Of a stretch of 64,000 nt of DNA, positions 11,641 to 23,275 are shown piece by piece; position 1 is the first letter of the stretch; each line of letters begins with the position of its first letter. Source of the DNA: Trichobilharzia szidati (taxonomy: Eukaryota > Platyhelminthes > Trematoda > Strigeidida > Schistosomatidae); the NCBI GenBank assembly GCA_944472155.2, contig OX235279.1, forward strand, positions 174,509,868 to 174,573,867. The letters run 5' to 3'. The position numbers and the translations under genes are program-made. The notes under the pieces were generated by a model. The model saw only the letters and a list, made by a program, of their open reading frames with translations. It ran no database searches and was not told the origin of the DNA.

Positions 11641-12000
11641 TCCCCAAAATTATTAACCACAGCAATCATCACTGAACATTGGATGCTGACTCTCACTGTT
11701 TAAGTCGACTTGTTTACCTGAAAACTTCCGGTCAAGCATCCGTACCATTTTTGTTCTCCGTTGTGTCACGTTCGTGCACGATCGCTAGCCAGCTAAGCAT
11801 TCATCTCGGTCTACGATTTGATCCCGAAATATATCTCGTAGTGTGGACGATCAAATAGTGTCTTTTACTTTGCCTTTGGTCCACGAAGAACGAATACTAT
11901 AGAAGTTGTTGCCTTAGTATACTCCGTACAATCCGCAAACGTCGATACCGTCAGCCTCTAAAAGTTTGAAGTGTCTATTTCAAGAGTAAATTTTGTTTAT
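11640..12000. repeat. unclassified repeat C, copy 1
   Basis: It aligns by eye with 18360-18760 over some 350 bp (shared 'GTTTAAGTC', 'TACGATT', 'ATATCTCGTA', 'GACGATCA'). It is diverged and lacks coding signal. It may be the 3' side of an old PLE or another element. Confidence 0.45.
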
Positions 12001-12550
12001 GGATGGCAGTTGTTGGGTCTCTGTATTAAGTAACAAGAACACTTCCAAATAACTGTCAACCAGTCTTGTTATTAGAACCCTAGAAAAACAGCATACATTT
12101 CTGCAAAAGACAATAAATTTAACCAACCCAAACATAAGACTTCACAGTCATTGTTATTACTTTCTACAGTGAAGGAGAAATTTAATTTCTTTTTCTGTAG
12201 TTCTTACCGTTAATCTTTGTGGTTTGTCTGCGAAAGAAGGAGTCAACTGAAGGTGTTTGAATGACTTAATTCGGAATAATTGATTTCTTACTGTGTAACA
12301 GACACCTAACTGTCCCGAGAAACTGAAGCGAAACCTAGTCGAGGTGTTACAATTGAAGGCAAGACACGGAAGCCAAAGTAAATTTTTCATTAATCAAACC
12401 GCTGCTTACATATCTACAGTTCATATTCGTTAACCAGTCGCTGAGGGTGTGATTCTGGTTTAAATCAAACGTATGAAATAGAATGTTCAAATATACTTAG
12501 TATTCTGTCGCCAATGCAGTTTTTATATATAGAAAAAAAATCCCCATTTA
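12001..12550. other. non-coding stretch
   Basis: No gene or recognisable repeat is seen. Confidence 0.4.
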
Positions 12551-12554
12551 GATA

Positions 12555-12695
12555 TTTAGAAAACAGAAAGACTGAGGGAAGAAATATTTACTTTTCAATT
12601 AGATCCTCATATATATATTATAGTAGAGCCAGAGATGAGAATCTAATTAAAAAGTAAATATTTTTTTCGCTCAATCTTTCTGTTTTCTAAATGCA
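12555..12695. repeat. inverted repeat with PLE-end features
   Basis: The arms at about 12555-12612 and 12636-12694 are imperfect inverted copies ('TAGAAAACAGAAAGACTGAG' against 'TCAATCTTTCTGTTTTCTAA'). Between them lies 'TAGTAGAGCCAGAGATGAGA', like the PLE termini at 28-30 kb. Confidence 0.55.
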
Positions 12696-12741
12696 GTTTT
12701 AAACTGTGGGAAAGCATTCTGCCCCTAATATCAAGTAGAAT

Positions 12742-13045
12742 TGTGGTGAGAGCTGGCTGCTAGCCAAAGTTGGTAGACAGTAATTGACGTCAATGTTTAC
12801 GTCCCCAATATTGGTCGTGAGAAAATGAGAACAAAGGTTTTGCGTAGGCGGATACAGTTAGCATATAGATGATCTGACACAGCCACAAAGAGATGCAAGG
12901 TTAACTTTCTGTGAGAAACAACCAATCAAAAGACTGTATTTTCTACTAGCAATAATCTACAATAATGTACATTAAAATCTATAAATATGTGTTGATTTTC
13001 CTTAATAAACGATCTGTTGCCTGGCCCTTGTCTTCTGTTGTTACA
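12742..13045 (+). mobile_element. solo LTR, family B (304 bp)
   Basis: It starts TGTGGTGAGAGCTGGCTGCT and ends CTTCTGTTGTTACA (TG...CA). Length and sequence match the copy at 48532-48835. Flanks GAAT/GTAT are an imperfect 4-bp duplication. Related copies with perfect 4-bp TSDs lie at 15242, 15845, 48532 and 56573. No internal region adjoins it. Confidence 0.8.
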
Positions 13046-13394
13046 GTATGTTCAAATAGATATACCGTATTCTGTTGCAAATGCCGAATTGAACTGTGGG
13101 AACATGTGAGAATAACATTCCGTTGGCACACATTGCCTGTATCATAACACTACATTTACATTATCGAAAATACGCAAGTCACTAGCCTATGATACATGCA
13201 GATTTACTGAATGTCTAAGAGCAATTAGGAAAATTCTTAATCATTTGGTTTATTTCCTAAAATTATACATCCCCACTTAGATACACACACACATTGCACT
13301 AGTTACTGACTAGTGTCCAACCAAAAACATCCCTACCTACCCTACAGTGGTCTGTAACCGGCGGTAAGTTTACTAATTCGGAACCGAAACAAAA

Positions 13395-13565
13395 AACCAG
13401 TTTAAAAAGGCCGGGCGGAATCGGCCTCAGGCAGTTACCCCTTGGGCTCTGTTGTCCACCAACACTAATTCTTTTTCTATTTCAGGTACCCCAAGAAAAA
13501 ATCAACTTGCACAGTGCGGGCAGGCAGGAAGTAGAAACCGCCCACACACCTCCAAGAGCACACGA
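13395..13565 (+). repeat. RTE-type 5' end fragment
   Basis: 'AATCGGCCTCAGGCAGTTAC', 'GGGCTCTGTTGTCC', 'TTTCTATTTCAGGTACCC' and 'AAATCAACTTGCACAGTGCG' run parallel to the sequence at about 30.05-30.17 kb. Confidence 0.55.
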
Positions 13566-14390
13566 AGCCCCCTTGATCGTCATTCTCATTCATCACTATC
13601 AGTCAGTCCTTTTAACATCTGAATATCTCCTTCAAATTTACCTTGTTTTGTTGATGATGGCTAAAAGTAGGATCCGGGAGATGCATTTCATCCTGTTTAG
13701 GAATCATCATCTGTATGTAAGTGAGTGCCACCCACTGAGGGTCGAATCCGGAACCCATCTTTTCAAATGGCGAAGCGTCGTCCTTTATGTTAATAGGACC
13801 ACCTCTTATGCTGCTGATAGAAGGTATTATTATTCAGGTTAATTATATATTTCCTACTGGTTGATTACATTGGACTTGGTGACTGTTAGCATGTCAGCTT
13901 CTAGTACGGATGCTTCGACAAAGTTAAGTGATACCCAAGTAGTGAAAGACCTTCAAACTTGGAGGGCAGATGATTCCAAAAACTTTTTATTAAAGCCGTA
14001 TGTCAGCTCCTCCTCCTTACAGAGATTTCAGATGTAATTGATTATCTCAAGCACTTATCTTGGCATCATATAATTTATATGAAAATACAAAAGATCTGTG
14101 AATGCAGCTGAGTGAATTCTGCTGATGAGAGTAAAATGTAAGTTAGCGAAATACCTGATGAGAACTTCTATCGAATGCCTACCAATCTCAACACACTATT
14201 TTGATTGAAGTTATCCGCTCTTAAAAGAAACCCCAAAGAACGCATCTTAGGATCTGAATATAAATTACCAGCTCACTGATGGCTACTGGCGGGTTTTCTT
14301 GAAGCTGCAGTGGGGGTTCAACATGTCGACACTCATAAACGGCATTGGTTAGGGCAGAGCCCTATATGCCGAATTGACAAAGGTAGAATT
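13566..14390. other. non-coding stretch; one short ORF noted
   Basis: A 49-codon plus-strand frame starting at about 13890 (MSASSTDASTKLSDTQVV...) is the only mildly coding-like piece. It could be a degraded gag-like or exon fragment, but nothing supports a gene. Confidence 0.35.
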
Positions 14391-14394
14391 CAGA

Positions 14395-14525
14395 GGTCAC
14401 TGGATTCCAACTCAAGTGGTTGATTGGTCAATAGGCTTGGTCTCGTAGCTTGGGGGCCGCAGTGAGTAGTATTGAGGAGTCTCAGAACAGGACGAAACAA
14501 CTGTCGAGTGGTGCCTGGTTTTTAT
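14395..14525 (+). repeat. SINE, Smα-like, degenerate
   Basis: 'GGATTCCAACTCAAGTGG', 'GAGGAGTCTCAGAACAGGAC' and 'GAAACAACTGTCGAG' parallel the hammerhead half of other copies. The core is lost. Confidence 0.5.
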
Positions 14526-14574
14526 TGATCCCTCTAACCTGTGTTAGTTGAAAAGTGGAATTTTCATATACTGA

Positions 14575-14872
14575 TGCGTAGATATTTATGATATTCTCTT
14601 TTATTCCCTAGGCTTCGGAGAAGTAACCCCTTCTGATTGGTTGTTATCCTACTGAAGGTTATTCTGTTATCTCTTTGTGTCCGTTTCTCAGAAAATAAAG
14701 CCATATATCTGCGAATCATATTTCCACACGTTAACTCCACTGTGACTGTCTGCCAATTTTCTCAACGTTAAGCTTTGTTATTGTTTTTTCCCTCACGACC
14801 CTGATTCGGGACGTGAACATTGACGTAAATAGTTGTCTACAATTTGGCTTGCGGACAGCTCTCACCACAGAA
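14575..14872 (-). mobile_element. solo LTR, family B, partial
   Basis: Minus copy ending ...AGCTCTCACCACA on the plus strand. The other terminus is truncated or diverged. It is closest to the copies at 15242-15575 and 15845-16163. Confidence 0.65.
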
Positions 14873-15241
14873 GTACCAGTATCTGGTTGCATCAGTCTTT
14901 CTTTCATAGCAAGACGCCATATCACCCTATCTCGTCTACATTCCAACCGCATTCTTGAAGGCAACTGTTCCTCCTTAACTAGGCAGGATGAGTTCAAAAC
15001 TAGTTCTTTACCTGAATTCTAGTTTACAGTCATACTATTTTTACCGGGCATGTAGTTTAGAAACAGGGGACGTTGTCCGTCAGTGTGTTTACCACATCGC
15101 CTACGCATGGAATTTCGACAGGTGAACAACCAAAGATTTAGTTATAATCCAAGTTACTTATACCAAATAGGCGGTATTCTGATGTATGTTACGAGATGAA
15201 GGTACTATAAGACTCTAAAGAATGATTTCAAAAAGTCACTA

Positions 15242-15575
15242 CGTAACGACAGAAGACAAAGGCCAGGCAACAGATTGTTTATTGAGAAAATCAACAGATA
15301 TTTATAGATTTCTATGTACATTATTATTCGTTATTTTAGCAGAAAACAGCGTCTTCTGATTAGTTCTTCTTGTTGAAGGTTATTCTGTCATCTCTTTGTT
15401 TCCGTTTCTTAGACAGTCCATTGATATGTCTACTAATCGTATCCGCCCACGTAACGTCTGCTGTGATTGGTTGTTAAGTTAGTCTTTGTTCTTTTCTCAT
15501 GACCAAGATTTGGGACGTAAACATTGACGTAAATTGCTGTCTACCAATTTTGGCTAGCAGACAGCTCTCACCACA
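15242..15575 (-). mobile_element. solo LTR, family B (334 bp, 4-bp TSD)
   Basis: The plus-strand ends are CGTAACGACAGAAGAC (first base T to C relative to the family) and GCTCTCACCACA. ACTA flanks it on both sides (238-241 and 576-579 past 15000). The neighbour at 15845 is in the opposite orientation. Confidence 0.85.
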
Positions 15576-15844
15576 ACTAGATTATGCTTAAACTACTGGA
15601 TGAATTCATGCAAAGGTGTCGGATTCAGGCGATAGAATAGGAACGATGAATTAACCCATGGTTCAAATGCACTTTATGCATATTTAGCCCACACTACCAT
15701 CACTGAACAAGGGCACAGGGATCACAGTGAAATCCTCTCGGAGATTAGAAAGCACATATGATACTGGTCTATGAAATATTCCAGTCTTACAGACTGCCTA
15801 GTTATGAATGATTCAGGAAACCACATATAAATTTATTCTAAGAC

Positions 15845-16163
15845 TGTGGTGAGAGCTGACTGCGAACAAGCCGAAATTGTAGACAACAATTTACGTCAAT
15901 GTTCACGTCCCGAATCAGAGTCATGAAGGAAAAAACAATAACAAAGCTTAACCTTGAGAAAATCACCAGCCAACCACAGCGGAGTTAACGTATGGAAATA
16001 TGATTCGCAGATATGTGGCTTTAACTTCTGAGAAACGGACACAAAGAGATAACAGAATAACCTTCAGCTTGTCCGTTATCAATAATGTACATAAAAATCT
16101 CTTAATACCTCTTGATTTTCCCAATAAAAATCTGTTGCCTGGCCCTTGTCTTCTGTCGTTACA
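15845..16163 (+). mobile_element. solo LTR, family B (319 bp, 4-bp TSD)
   Basis: TGTGGTGAGAGCTGACTG ... CTTCTGTCGTTACA with AGAC at 15841-15844 and 16164-16167. No gag or pol adjoins it. Confidence 0.88.
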
Positions 16164-16344
16164 AGACTAAAGGCAAAATTTACTCAAACAGTAATTTCTG
16201 TTGACTGTAAACTGGTGAATTAGACTTTGTGTTTTCAACAACTTTTACTACTTGCCATTTAATTTAGCTTATTACCTTTCTTTTGTTTGTTATGCATATA
16301 ATGCTTGTCCAGTAATCTTCAAGTATAAAATAGGTATTTCGTAG

Positions 16345-18075
16345 GGAATAAAAATACAGTTGCAGCGAAGAAAATTTTCTTTTCGACGAAGTCATCAACT
16401 AGGCTATACATTCGTGTATTTATATCAAGTGGATGGGAAAGTTCCAGAATAATTTCCGGTTAAGGGTCAAATTAATAAAAATTACAATTAGGAATTAGAA
16501 TGCCATAATAAACAGAGGGATGGATAAAACTCAAACAAAGTAACATCATAATTATTGAGAAGATTGACATTGTGCGATTTGGGGTTTATGGCCAGCCTCG
16601 AAAACAACCCCTTATCATCAACTATTGACGATCTTCATCTCTACAAGAGATACATTGATGATACTTTTGTCATTTGTGATGAGAACCTGGACCTTGAAAA
16701 CTTACTTCAAATCTTCAACAACGCCCACCCAAACATCGACTTTACACTTGAGACTGAATCCGACGGAATGTTCCGCTTGATCGACGTCCATCTGACAAGA
16801 AATGACAACACCTCTCTGAAGAGGTCCATATACAAAAAGCCTACATGGACTGGACAATTCATCAACTTTCAAAACTTCGTGCCGCTAAACAAAAAGAGGA
16901 ACCTGATATGCGCTCTTTCCTCAAGGATTCGGAAGATACGCAGCGAGGAAGTGATTGAAGAAGAACTGCTGATGGAAAACGGTTTCCCACCCAGGTTCAT
17001 AGACAAGAACCTCAAATCAAAGAAGACTTCTGAACAAGTCCAATCCGTTCCAAAGAAAATACTTCTGCTTAATCTAGAATTCAAAAGTGATATTGAAGCA
17101 GAAATCCTCCGCAAACGCCTCTCCAAATCGCTGAGGAAAACATACTTCGCCGCGAGCCTACGACTGACGTTTTCCTGCAAGATACTGTTCAGCCAGAACG
17201 TGAAAGACAAGCTGTCGCATTGGGCTACCTCAACGTGCATATACCAGTTTACTTGCTCTTGTGGAGCTGAGTACATCGGTCGTACCATGCGCCGACTTGA
17301 AAAACGCGCTCGCAAACACTACCCAGCCTGGCTAGTAAAAGGAGAGCAAAAACGTGTAAACAGTTCAGTGACAGAACATCTGGTCAACTCAGGACATTCA
17401 GCGCCTTTCAAAAAATCCTTCAAAGTAATATACAAGATTCAATCAAACCTATCAAAGGGAGTGAAATCAAGACATCTGGGCATAGCTGAGGCGTTAGCTA
17501 TCCAAAAGCTCAAACCCACTCTTTGTATCCAAAAGAAATACGTCCAACCCCTGTCCCTGCCATGGCCATCATAAACAGGTAAAACTTTTTTTAGTAATGA
17601 TCATCCCATCGCCTTTCTTATCTAAACTTCCTGTTTATTCATGTTATTTTAAGTTTTCTTAATCCCTGTCTACACTACCATATTTTCATATCCACACTTC
17701 CTGTTTATTTTTTTCATTTTACTATTTCTACATATTTAATCCCTGATTGCATAAACAATTATTCATCACATTAGTTTTTTATCCAAACTTCCTATCTATT
17801 GTTGTTATTTCTACATTTCTAACCGCCAGTTGCTCAATGTCAATCTTCCCAGTAATTATTTTGCTACTTTGTTTGAGTTTTATCCGTCCCTCTGTTTATT
17901 ATGTCATTCTAATTCCTAATTGTAATTTTTATTAATTTCACCCTTAACCGGAAATTATTCTGGAACTTTCCCATCCATTTGATTTAAATACAGGAATGTA
18001 CAGCCTAGATGATGACTTCGTCGAAAACAAAATTTTCTTCACTGCAACTGTCTTTTTATTCTCTATGATCAAAAG
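16345..18075 (+). mobile_element. Penelope-like element with inverted terminal arms
   Basis: The 5' arm (about 16341-16556) is the reverse complement of the 3' region (about 17852-18064), for example AATTAGGAATTAGAATG... against CATTCTAATTCCTAATTG. Imperfect 11-bp flanks GTATTTCGTAG (16334-16344) and GTGTTTCGTAG (18076-18086) look like a target-site duplication. The ORF starts exactly at the inner edge of the left arm, so the element is 5'-truncated and capped by an inverted copy of its own end. This arrangement is known for Penelope insertions. Confidence 0.8.
16555..17574 (+). CDS. Penelope-like RT (3' part) plus GIY-YIG endonuclease
   Basis: This open frame of 339 aa is the best-preserved PLE coding piece in the window. 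RT palm motif KRYIDDTFVICDE is at residues 31-43, with the catalytic aspartates. PLE-type thumb/linker segments follow (RSIYKKPTWTGQF 90-102, GFPPRFIDKNLKSK 143-156). The GIY-YIG nuclease is at about 227-335: CIYQFTCSCG 228-237, EYIGRT 239-244, arginines just after, and HYPAWL at 255-260 in place of a later catalytic helix. PLEs use RT and this nuclease for target-primed insertion. The fingers and first palm motifs are missing, so it cannot be autonomous. The first residues derive from the junction with the inverted arm, so the annotated start is not the native one. Confidence 0.85.
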   Translation: MRRLTLCDLGFMASLENNPLSSTIDDLHLYKRYIDDTFVICDENLDLENLLQIFNNAHPNIDFTLETESDGMFRLIDVHLTRNDNTSLKRSIYKKPTWTGQFINFQNFVPLNKKRNLICALSSRIRKIRSEEVIEEELLMENGFPPRFIDKNLKSKKTSEQVQSVPKKILLLNLEFKSDIEAEILRKRLSKSLRKTYFAASLRLTFSCKILFSQNVKDKLSHWATSTCIYQFTCSCGAEYIGRTMRRLEKRARKHYPAWLVKGEQKRVNSSVTEHLVNSGHSAPFKKSFKVIYKIQSNLSKGVKSRHLGIAEALAIQKLKPTLCIQKKYVQPLSLPWPS

Positions 18076-18079
18076 TGTT

Positions 18080-18945
18080 TCGTAGTAGATAGAATGCGTA
18101 GCTTCACTGGTTTCAAACTACCGCTGTCGCCACATCTAATCAGTCACCTGAGGGAAAGATGATACCGGATGTCTCAATAAACAGATGACAGATATTCAAC
18201 AAATTATCTAGCCATAGGAACTACAAGTAAAGACTACCAACAGAGAAGGGTGGAAAGAGCTCAAACTTGGCAGCATTGACGGCTAATATGTCCTTTGAAG
18301 ATCACAGAGTGTGAAACACTTGTCACCCAATGTCATTTGAACAGTTTTTACCGAATGAAATAACATGCTGTAGGCGGTCAACAATTTCCCGGAATTCTTA
18401 GATCACAGTATTATTTACTCGTTACTGTTTCCCGACCTTCATTGTTTAAGTCAGCCTGTTAAGCTGAAGGTACACAGCCGAGTATCTACGTCATTCGGCA
18501 CACCGATGAATAACATTCGGTCGTTTGCACGCGACTGCTAGGCCAACTAAGCAAGCATTATCATACTACGATTCTTATGCCAAAATTTATCTCGTATTAT
18601 AGACGATCAGTATGGTGTTTTGATTTGTCTTAGTTTGGGATTTCCAGCATAGAAACCTGCCTTTATATACAGCGTATCTTGTGTAGGCGCGTTACCATCC
18701 TTCACCTCTTAAACTGGTGAGCCTAAATACAACCTGTATATGCTAACAGGCCTTCATTTTTATTGACTAATTTTACTGAATCGAATTTACCGAACACCCC
18801 AGCCATGAAACACAGACTGAATCAAAACGAAAATCCCTGAGACATGAAACTATTCGTGCACATTTCCAATGTCCACACCACCAACTGACCGATTCAGTTC
18901 AACAGAAGACAATGGAATAGGCAATTATAATAGGCCAGCAGAAGA
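18080..18945. other. non-coding; holds repeat C, copy 2
   Basis: About 18360-18760 parallels 11640-12000. I see no gene in the rest. Confidence 0.45.
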
Positions 18946-18949
18946 CTAA

Positions 18950-19165
18950 TCACCCAACGGTAACGCAGGTGGTCCAGGGTTCGATCCCAGGCCACCGACG
19001 CATTCCTTTATCTCACTAAGCCAGTAATAGGATTGGCAAAGAGGTAGGTTGGGCATGAGGCTAGCTACCTCATCCCGTAAAAATGAACACCACTCCTAAT
19101 GAAACTTCGAAGCTCCACCTTGAAGCCCTAAGTTCCACCGGGAACTTAAAGGAATAAAAACACGT
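18950..19165 (+). repeat. tRNA-derived SINE, second family
   Basis: tRNA-like B box GGGTTCGATCCCAGG, then CCACCGACGCATTCC, TAAGCCAGTAAT, GGTTGGGCATGAGGCTAGCT and a tail with CTTGAAGCCCTAAGTTCCAC. It is the same family as at 23.05 and 37.65 kb. The A-box side is degraded. Confidence 0.75.
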
Positions 19166-19249
19166 GGATAACATCCTGCATTCTAAAGTGATACGAACAG
19201 CGCTCAGACAGTATTAGGGGGACTGAAATATTAGGATACACATACATAT

Positions 19250-19475
19250 ATATGTCACGTTTCGTCACGGATTGGCATCAGTTGCAGAACTATTGAAAAC
19301 CAACACTGGAGTCCTGCACAGCTGTTTCTTCCTTCTAGTTTGGGACTCATAATCAGTATTCAACCATCACAGGGGTTCAAACCCAGGACCTTCCTGTTAC
19401 AAGGCAAGTTCGTTGACCACAATTCATCCACTGGCGTCACCCAATTCAGTAACCGGACTATGAATTCTTATGATC
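19250..19475 (-). repeat. SINE, Smα-like
   Basis: On minus: tRNA-like head, GAATACTGATTATGAGTCCC, AAACTAGAAG, GAAACAGCTGTGCAGGACTC and the tail. The hammerhead core is changed by insertions. Confidence 0.65.
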
Positions 19476-19625
19476 CAGTCACTGACTCGGGAGTGCCAGT
19501 GGATGAATTGTCGTCAACGAGCTTGCCTTGTAACACCCAGTAAAAGGTCCTGGGGGTTCAAACTCCTGTGATGGGTGAGTACTGCCGATGAGTCTCAAAC
19601 CAGAAGGACGAAACATTAATCCCAC
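19476..19625 (+). repeat. SINE, Smα-like
   Basis: Plus copy directly facing the previous one: head with CGAGCTTGCCTTGTAACA, then GAGTACTGCCGATGAGTCTC and GGACGAAAC. The core has CCGATGA. Confidence 0.6.
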
Positions 19626-21595
19626 ACTTCACTGCTAACCATGCCCAAATGACGAATAACAAGGCAGTTGAAATATTTGTTGCTTTTTTTTGTTATTTTG
19701 TCTAGCGCTGATAAAGACTAATCAATATTATAAATGAATAAACCAATGACGAGTATAGGTGAGTGAATAAAAGAAGACAAGTGGTTTATATAAGCAGAGA
19801 AAATAGAGATAAACAATCTTTCCCGCCATGTTGAATAGATAAACATCGGTTAATGTGTAAATAGCAGATAAATAGGTAAGACCAAAAAAAAAATTAAAGA
19901 GAAGTAAAATGTTTTTAAAAAAACAACAACACAACAATGATAAAAAGACGTACAAGAAAATCACAAAATTGGCTGATGGAAGACATCACGGCTGATCAAA
20001 AAACACATCGAACCAACAGACTGACAATGGAAATAATAAATGGCTGACATAATTTTGATAAAAGGGAGTGATTTTTAATGAACGAAACCGCTCCAGATTT
20101 AAGCGGTTGCCTTCATAACCCGGTTGATTAAAACAAGAACAATGAATCTCCGGTGGTAACGCCAACACAATAACAGTCAAGAGATGAATACAATAGTTTT
20201 ACGCCTACATACACACAGTGTGTTGTTGCACGTAGGACGAGAACCGATAGTTGGCGGAAAAACGATCTGTGTTGTAGGTGTGTACGAAATCTCTAATTTT
20301 GAAATAGCCGCGTAAAAACCACTTTACTAAAACAAGCAGTATGTCTGTCTATGTGTGTGAAAAAGGAGGTGCTCAAAGGAGAAGTCTTTTATCCTTTAGA
20401 GAAGAGAAACGCATTATTTCATATATGTGTGTATGTATATTGTTTGCATAAACTTTATTGAACCATTGATAATTATATTTTAAAAAAACACATTTGTAAT
20501 GCATTCATGAACTATGGCCTCTTCTTTTATCATTTGAAGTATGAATTATAATTCATAAATATAGTGTAAACAACGAAATTCATATACCTAGTGACAAGCA
20601 GAACAAATTCTGTAAATGTATGTGTATAAATATATAATAGGGCTACAGAGATCGGCGATTGCATGCAAACATAAATAGTGTGTGTGTGTGTAACAGCAAT
20701 AGATAAAAAGCGATTTTTGTTAAAAAAAAAAACACGAAAAGACAGCGAATATGTTTGTATAATCTTTGACTGCATGTATTGTATTATGTGTAGGTAGGTA
20801 CTTGTGTGTATTCAGTCAAAACCAGATGTTTAAGGCACATTTACATTAGTTTGTTTGAACACATCATGTACGCATTAATATATATGTGTATTTTTTCGAA
20901 GGATTTCCATAGGCTACTGATAAAATAATTAAGTAGTCTAAAACGTGAAGCATAAATTAATTCCTTTAGTTAACTGCTATGATTATGATCAAGATGACAG
21001 CAACAATTGCACAGACTGTAGCATGAAGACCGATTATGAAGTATTTGAACATACGACCCTGAAATGCAAAAAAGGGTTGAATAAGTTACGATTATACATA
21101 CGTATATATATCTTACACAGGATTTAAAAAGTATTTTAGAAATACACACGCATCAGTCGATGGATGCTTTTAATTCCGCTTGAAAGCTTCGACGGTATAA
21201 TGAGGTCCCTTCCAGAGGTGGTAGAGAGGAGACTCAAACTAATCAAGGCGACTTTATAGTGCAGTAAAATTTATTTAACATTGTTTATGACCATTTGCAG
21301 ATGAGTCTTCCCAACTACTCTATGACTTACATTTTAGTGTCATTTTTAAAAAAAACGGTTATAATTCCAGTAAAAAGTACAGTGGAAATACAAAAGGGTG
21401 TCAGGTAAAGCTAAAGGAAACCGATCCAAGGAGATGTATGGACCAATGACTTAGAAACGATCAGTCCCCCTGAAAATGCGGATTTCGGTCGCTAACTCAG
21501 TCCTAACCCTAATCATTTTTTCAATCTTTTACAACTCCCATTGTGGAAAATAGGGTATCAGGCTAGAGCTTTCAAGTCTAAATAGTGTTTTCTTT
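19626..21595. other. AT-rich non-coding stretch
   Basis: I see no gene and no recognisable mobile element. Short TG runs and A-runs occur. The frame at 20945-21127 (60 aa) has no domain features. Confidence 0.5.
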
Positions 21596-21599
21596 TATA

Positions 21600-21715
21600 G
21601 AGTGGGTTCGCTAGCCACACGCCAAGCCTTCCCTCTTTACTGACTTTACTGCTAGGTTGGCGTGATTTATGAGTGTGTCAGCCGGGGATCGAACCTCGGA
21701 CGATACGTTGACAAC
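21600..21715 (-). repeat. tRNA-derived SINE, second family, degenerate
   Basis: On minus: GAGGTTCGATCCCCGGCTGA, CACACTC, then GTAAAGAGGGAAGGCTTGGC and GTGTGGCTAGCGAACCC. This parallels 23.09-23.20 kb. Confidence 0.6.
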
Positions 21716-22280
21716 TGCCTTCAAATGACTCCGAATGCTATTGTAAAGAACAGAACAAGAAGTTGTTGAATTGCTTAGATATTATTCACTTAGTCATGCT
21801 AAAAGCGGTTAAGCAGATTATCATTATATGGAAGCCTCCCGAAAATGAATGGATTATAGAAAGTGTATGTGTAATAGTCCGTCCAAAAAAGAGGCTAAAA
21901 TCAAAAGATTACACATAAAAGGATCCTACAACTGCCTCGCGAATTACGCATTACTTTCCTCTGCGACGCATCCTGGATGACAGTTGTGCAATATAACCTC
22001 TATACCAATAAAAAATTCCCAATAACTACCTGTACAGCGCTTTAACTAGACACTTACTGCTGTGGTGAGTCACTTACAATTAGTATCGCTGAAAACGTTA
22101 TTATCGGTGAAATAACACTTTAGAAAACAATTTTATCACTTTATGAATAGCCTAGCGAGCCTATCGCCAGTAACGATTCCTCAAATATACCACGCATTTT
22201 GGTTAAATTTCTTCAATAGCGAGGCTTTGTATTATACTGTGTACATTGCTTCCGCATGTGTAAAGTGACATTACACGTTA
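21716..22280. other. non-coding stretch
   Basis: Nothing recognisable. Confidence 0.4.
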
Positions 22281-22284
22281 AATG

Positions 22285-22660
22285 ATTTCATTATGAGCTG
22301 ACATAGATCGGTAAGAGGAGCATCGGAAAACCAGCTGGGAGCAGTGGACAGTTGCTTTCGTTGTCTTAGTTTGGGACTGACTCTTCAGCAGTACGCACCC
22401 AAGTCAAGGGTTCCAACACACAACCTTCTTAGTTACAAGGTTAGCCAGATCGTGGACCATTAAGCCACTGGGACCCGACCCGATCCAATGACCAGCCCAT
22501 GAATTCTAACTTCTGCCAATTTGCGAAATGGCGCGACCGCTAGCCAATGTCTTCGGCGAGTATTTGTCCTCACACCCGACCTGCTGCACCCTACTGGTCA
22601 CGACTTCCCTCTACCTACCTAAATAGGGCCAGTCGCCATTGAGCACCTCATTGATATTCA
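22285..22660 (-). repeat. SINE, Smα-like, long copy
   Basis: This shows the fullest extent of the family. From the right: the block shared inverted with 1.03-1.22 kb ('CTGCTGCACCCTACTGGTCA'), the tRNA-like head, GTGCGTACTGCTGAAGAGTC, CCAAACTAAGACAACGAAAG and the TGTCAGCTCATAATG tail. The ribozyme core is mutated (CTGAAGA). Confidence 0.7.
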
Positions 22661-22689
22661 AATATTGGATTGTAGGGATTTGATTGACT

Positions 22690-22815
22690 GGTTACAGGAT
22701 TTCATCATGAGCTGACATCGGTTGGAGAACCACTGGGACTGCTGGGTGCGCACTGATGAAGAGCCCCAAAGTAGGAGGAAACAGCTATCCAGTATTCCCG
22801 GGTTTTCCAGTGGTT
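22690..22815 (+). repeat. SINE, Smα-like, rearranged
   Basis: Starts with the tail-like TTTCATCATGAGCTGACATC, then jumps to GGTGCGCACTGATGAAGAGC, GGAGGAAACAGCTATCCAGT. The CTGATGA here overlaps the stem I strand, so it is not a proper core. Confidence 0.55.
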
Positions 22816-23044
22816 ATGCCTACTCCGTGCATATGTTATTCATATCATACTGATGATGCCTGTAAACTGGCGTCTCTCATGTACAAAAACTGAGAATATA
22901 TTATTATTATTATTATGACCGGATACACAACATAGGTTTGGTACACAACCAACTGGATCGATGACTACACAGAGCCATACGCCATCTTATCAAGGGGGAA
23001 TAATTTCCAGTTACCTGGATGATTTTCTTTATGTACAAGGCAAA

Positions 23045-23275
23045 ATGTGCGTCGGTGGCATAGAGGTTAGGACGCTCGCTGACCATGCACATGGTCCGGG
23101 GTTCGATCCCCGGCCACTGACGCACTCCTTTACCTCGCTAAGCCAGAAATAAAGCTGGTGAAGAGGAGAGGTTGGGCATGAGGCTAGCAACCCCATCCTG
23201 TAAAATAAACACTGCTACAGAAACTTCAAGCCACTAGCTTGAAGCCCTGTGTTCCATTGGGGAACGTGAAAGAAA
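23045..23275 (+). repeat. tRNA-derived SINE, second family (best copy)
   Basis: The head GCGTCGGTGGCATAGAGGTT...CCACTGACGC can form a 7-bp acceptor-like stem (one G-T pair), has an A-box-like GTGGCATAGAGGTTAGGA and a perfect B box GGGGTTCGATCCCC. The body runs through TAAGCCAGAAATAAAGCTGG and ends with CCTGTGTTCCATTGGGGAAC. There is no acceptable anticodon stem, so it is a tRNA-derived SINE and not a tRNA gene. Confidence 0.8.

Noticed and set aside
23045..23125. Apparent tRNA gene
   Set aside because: Acceptor-like stem and B box are good, but no anticodon stem forms and the sequence continues into a SINE body repeated elsewhere.
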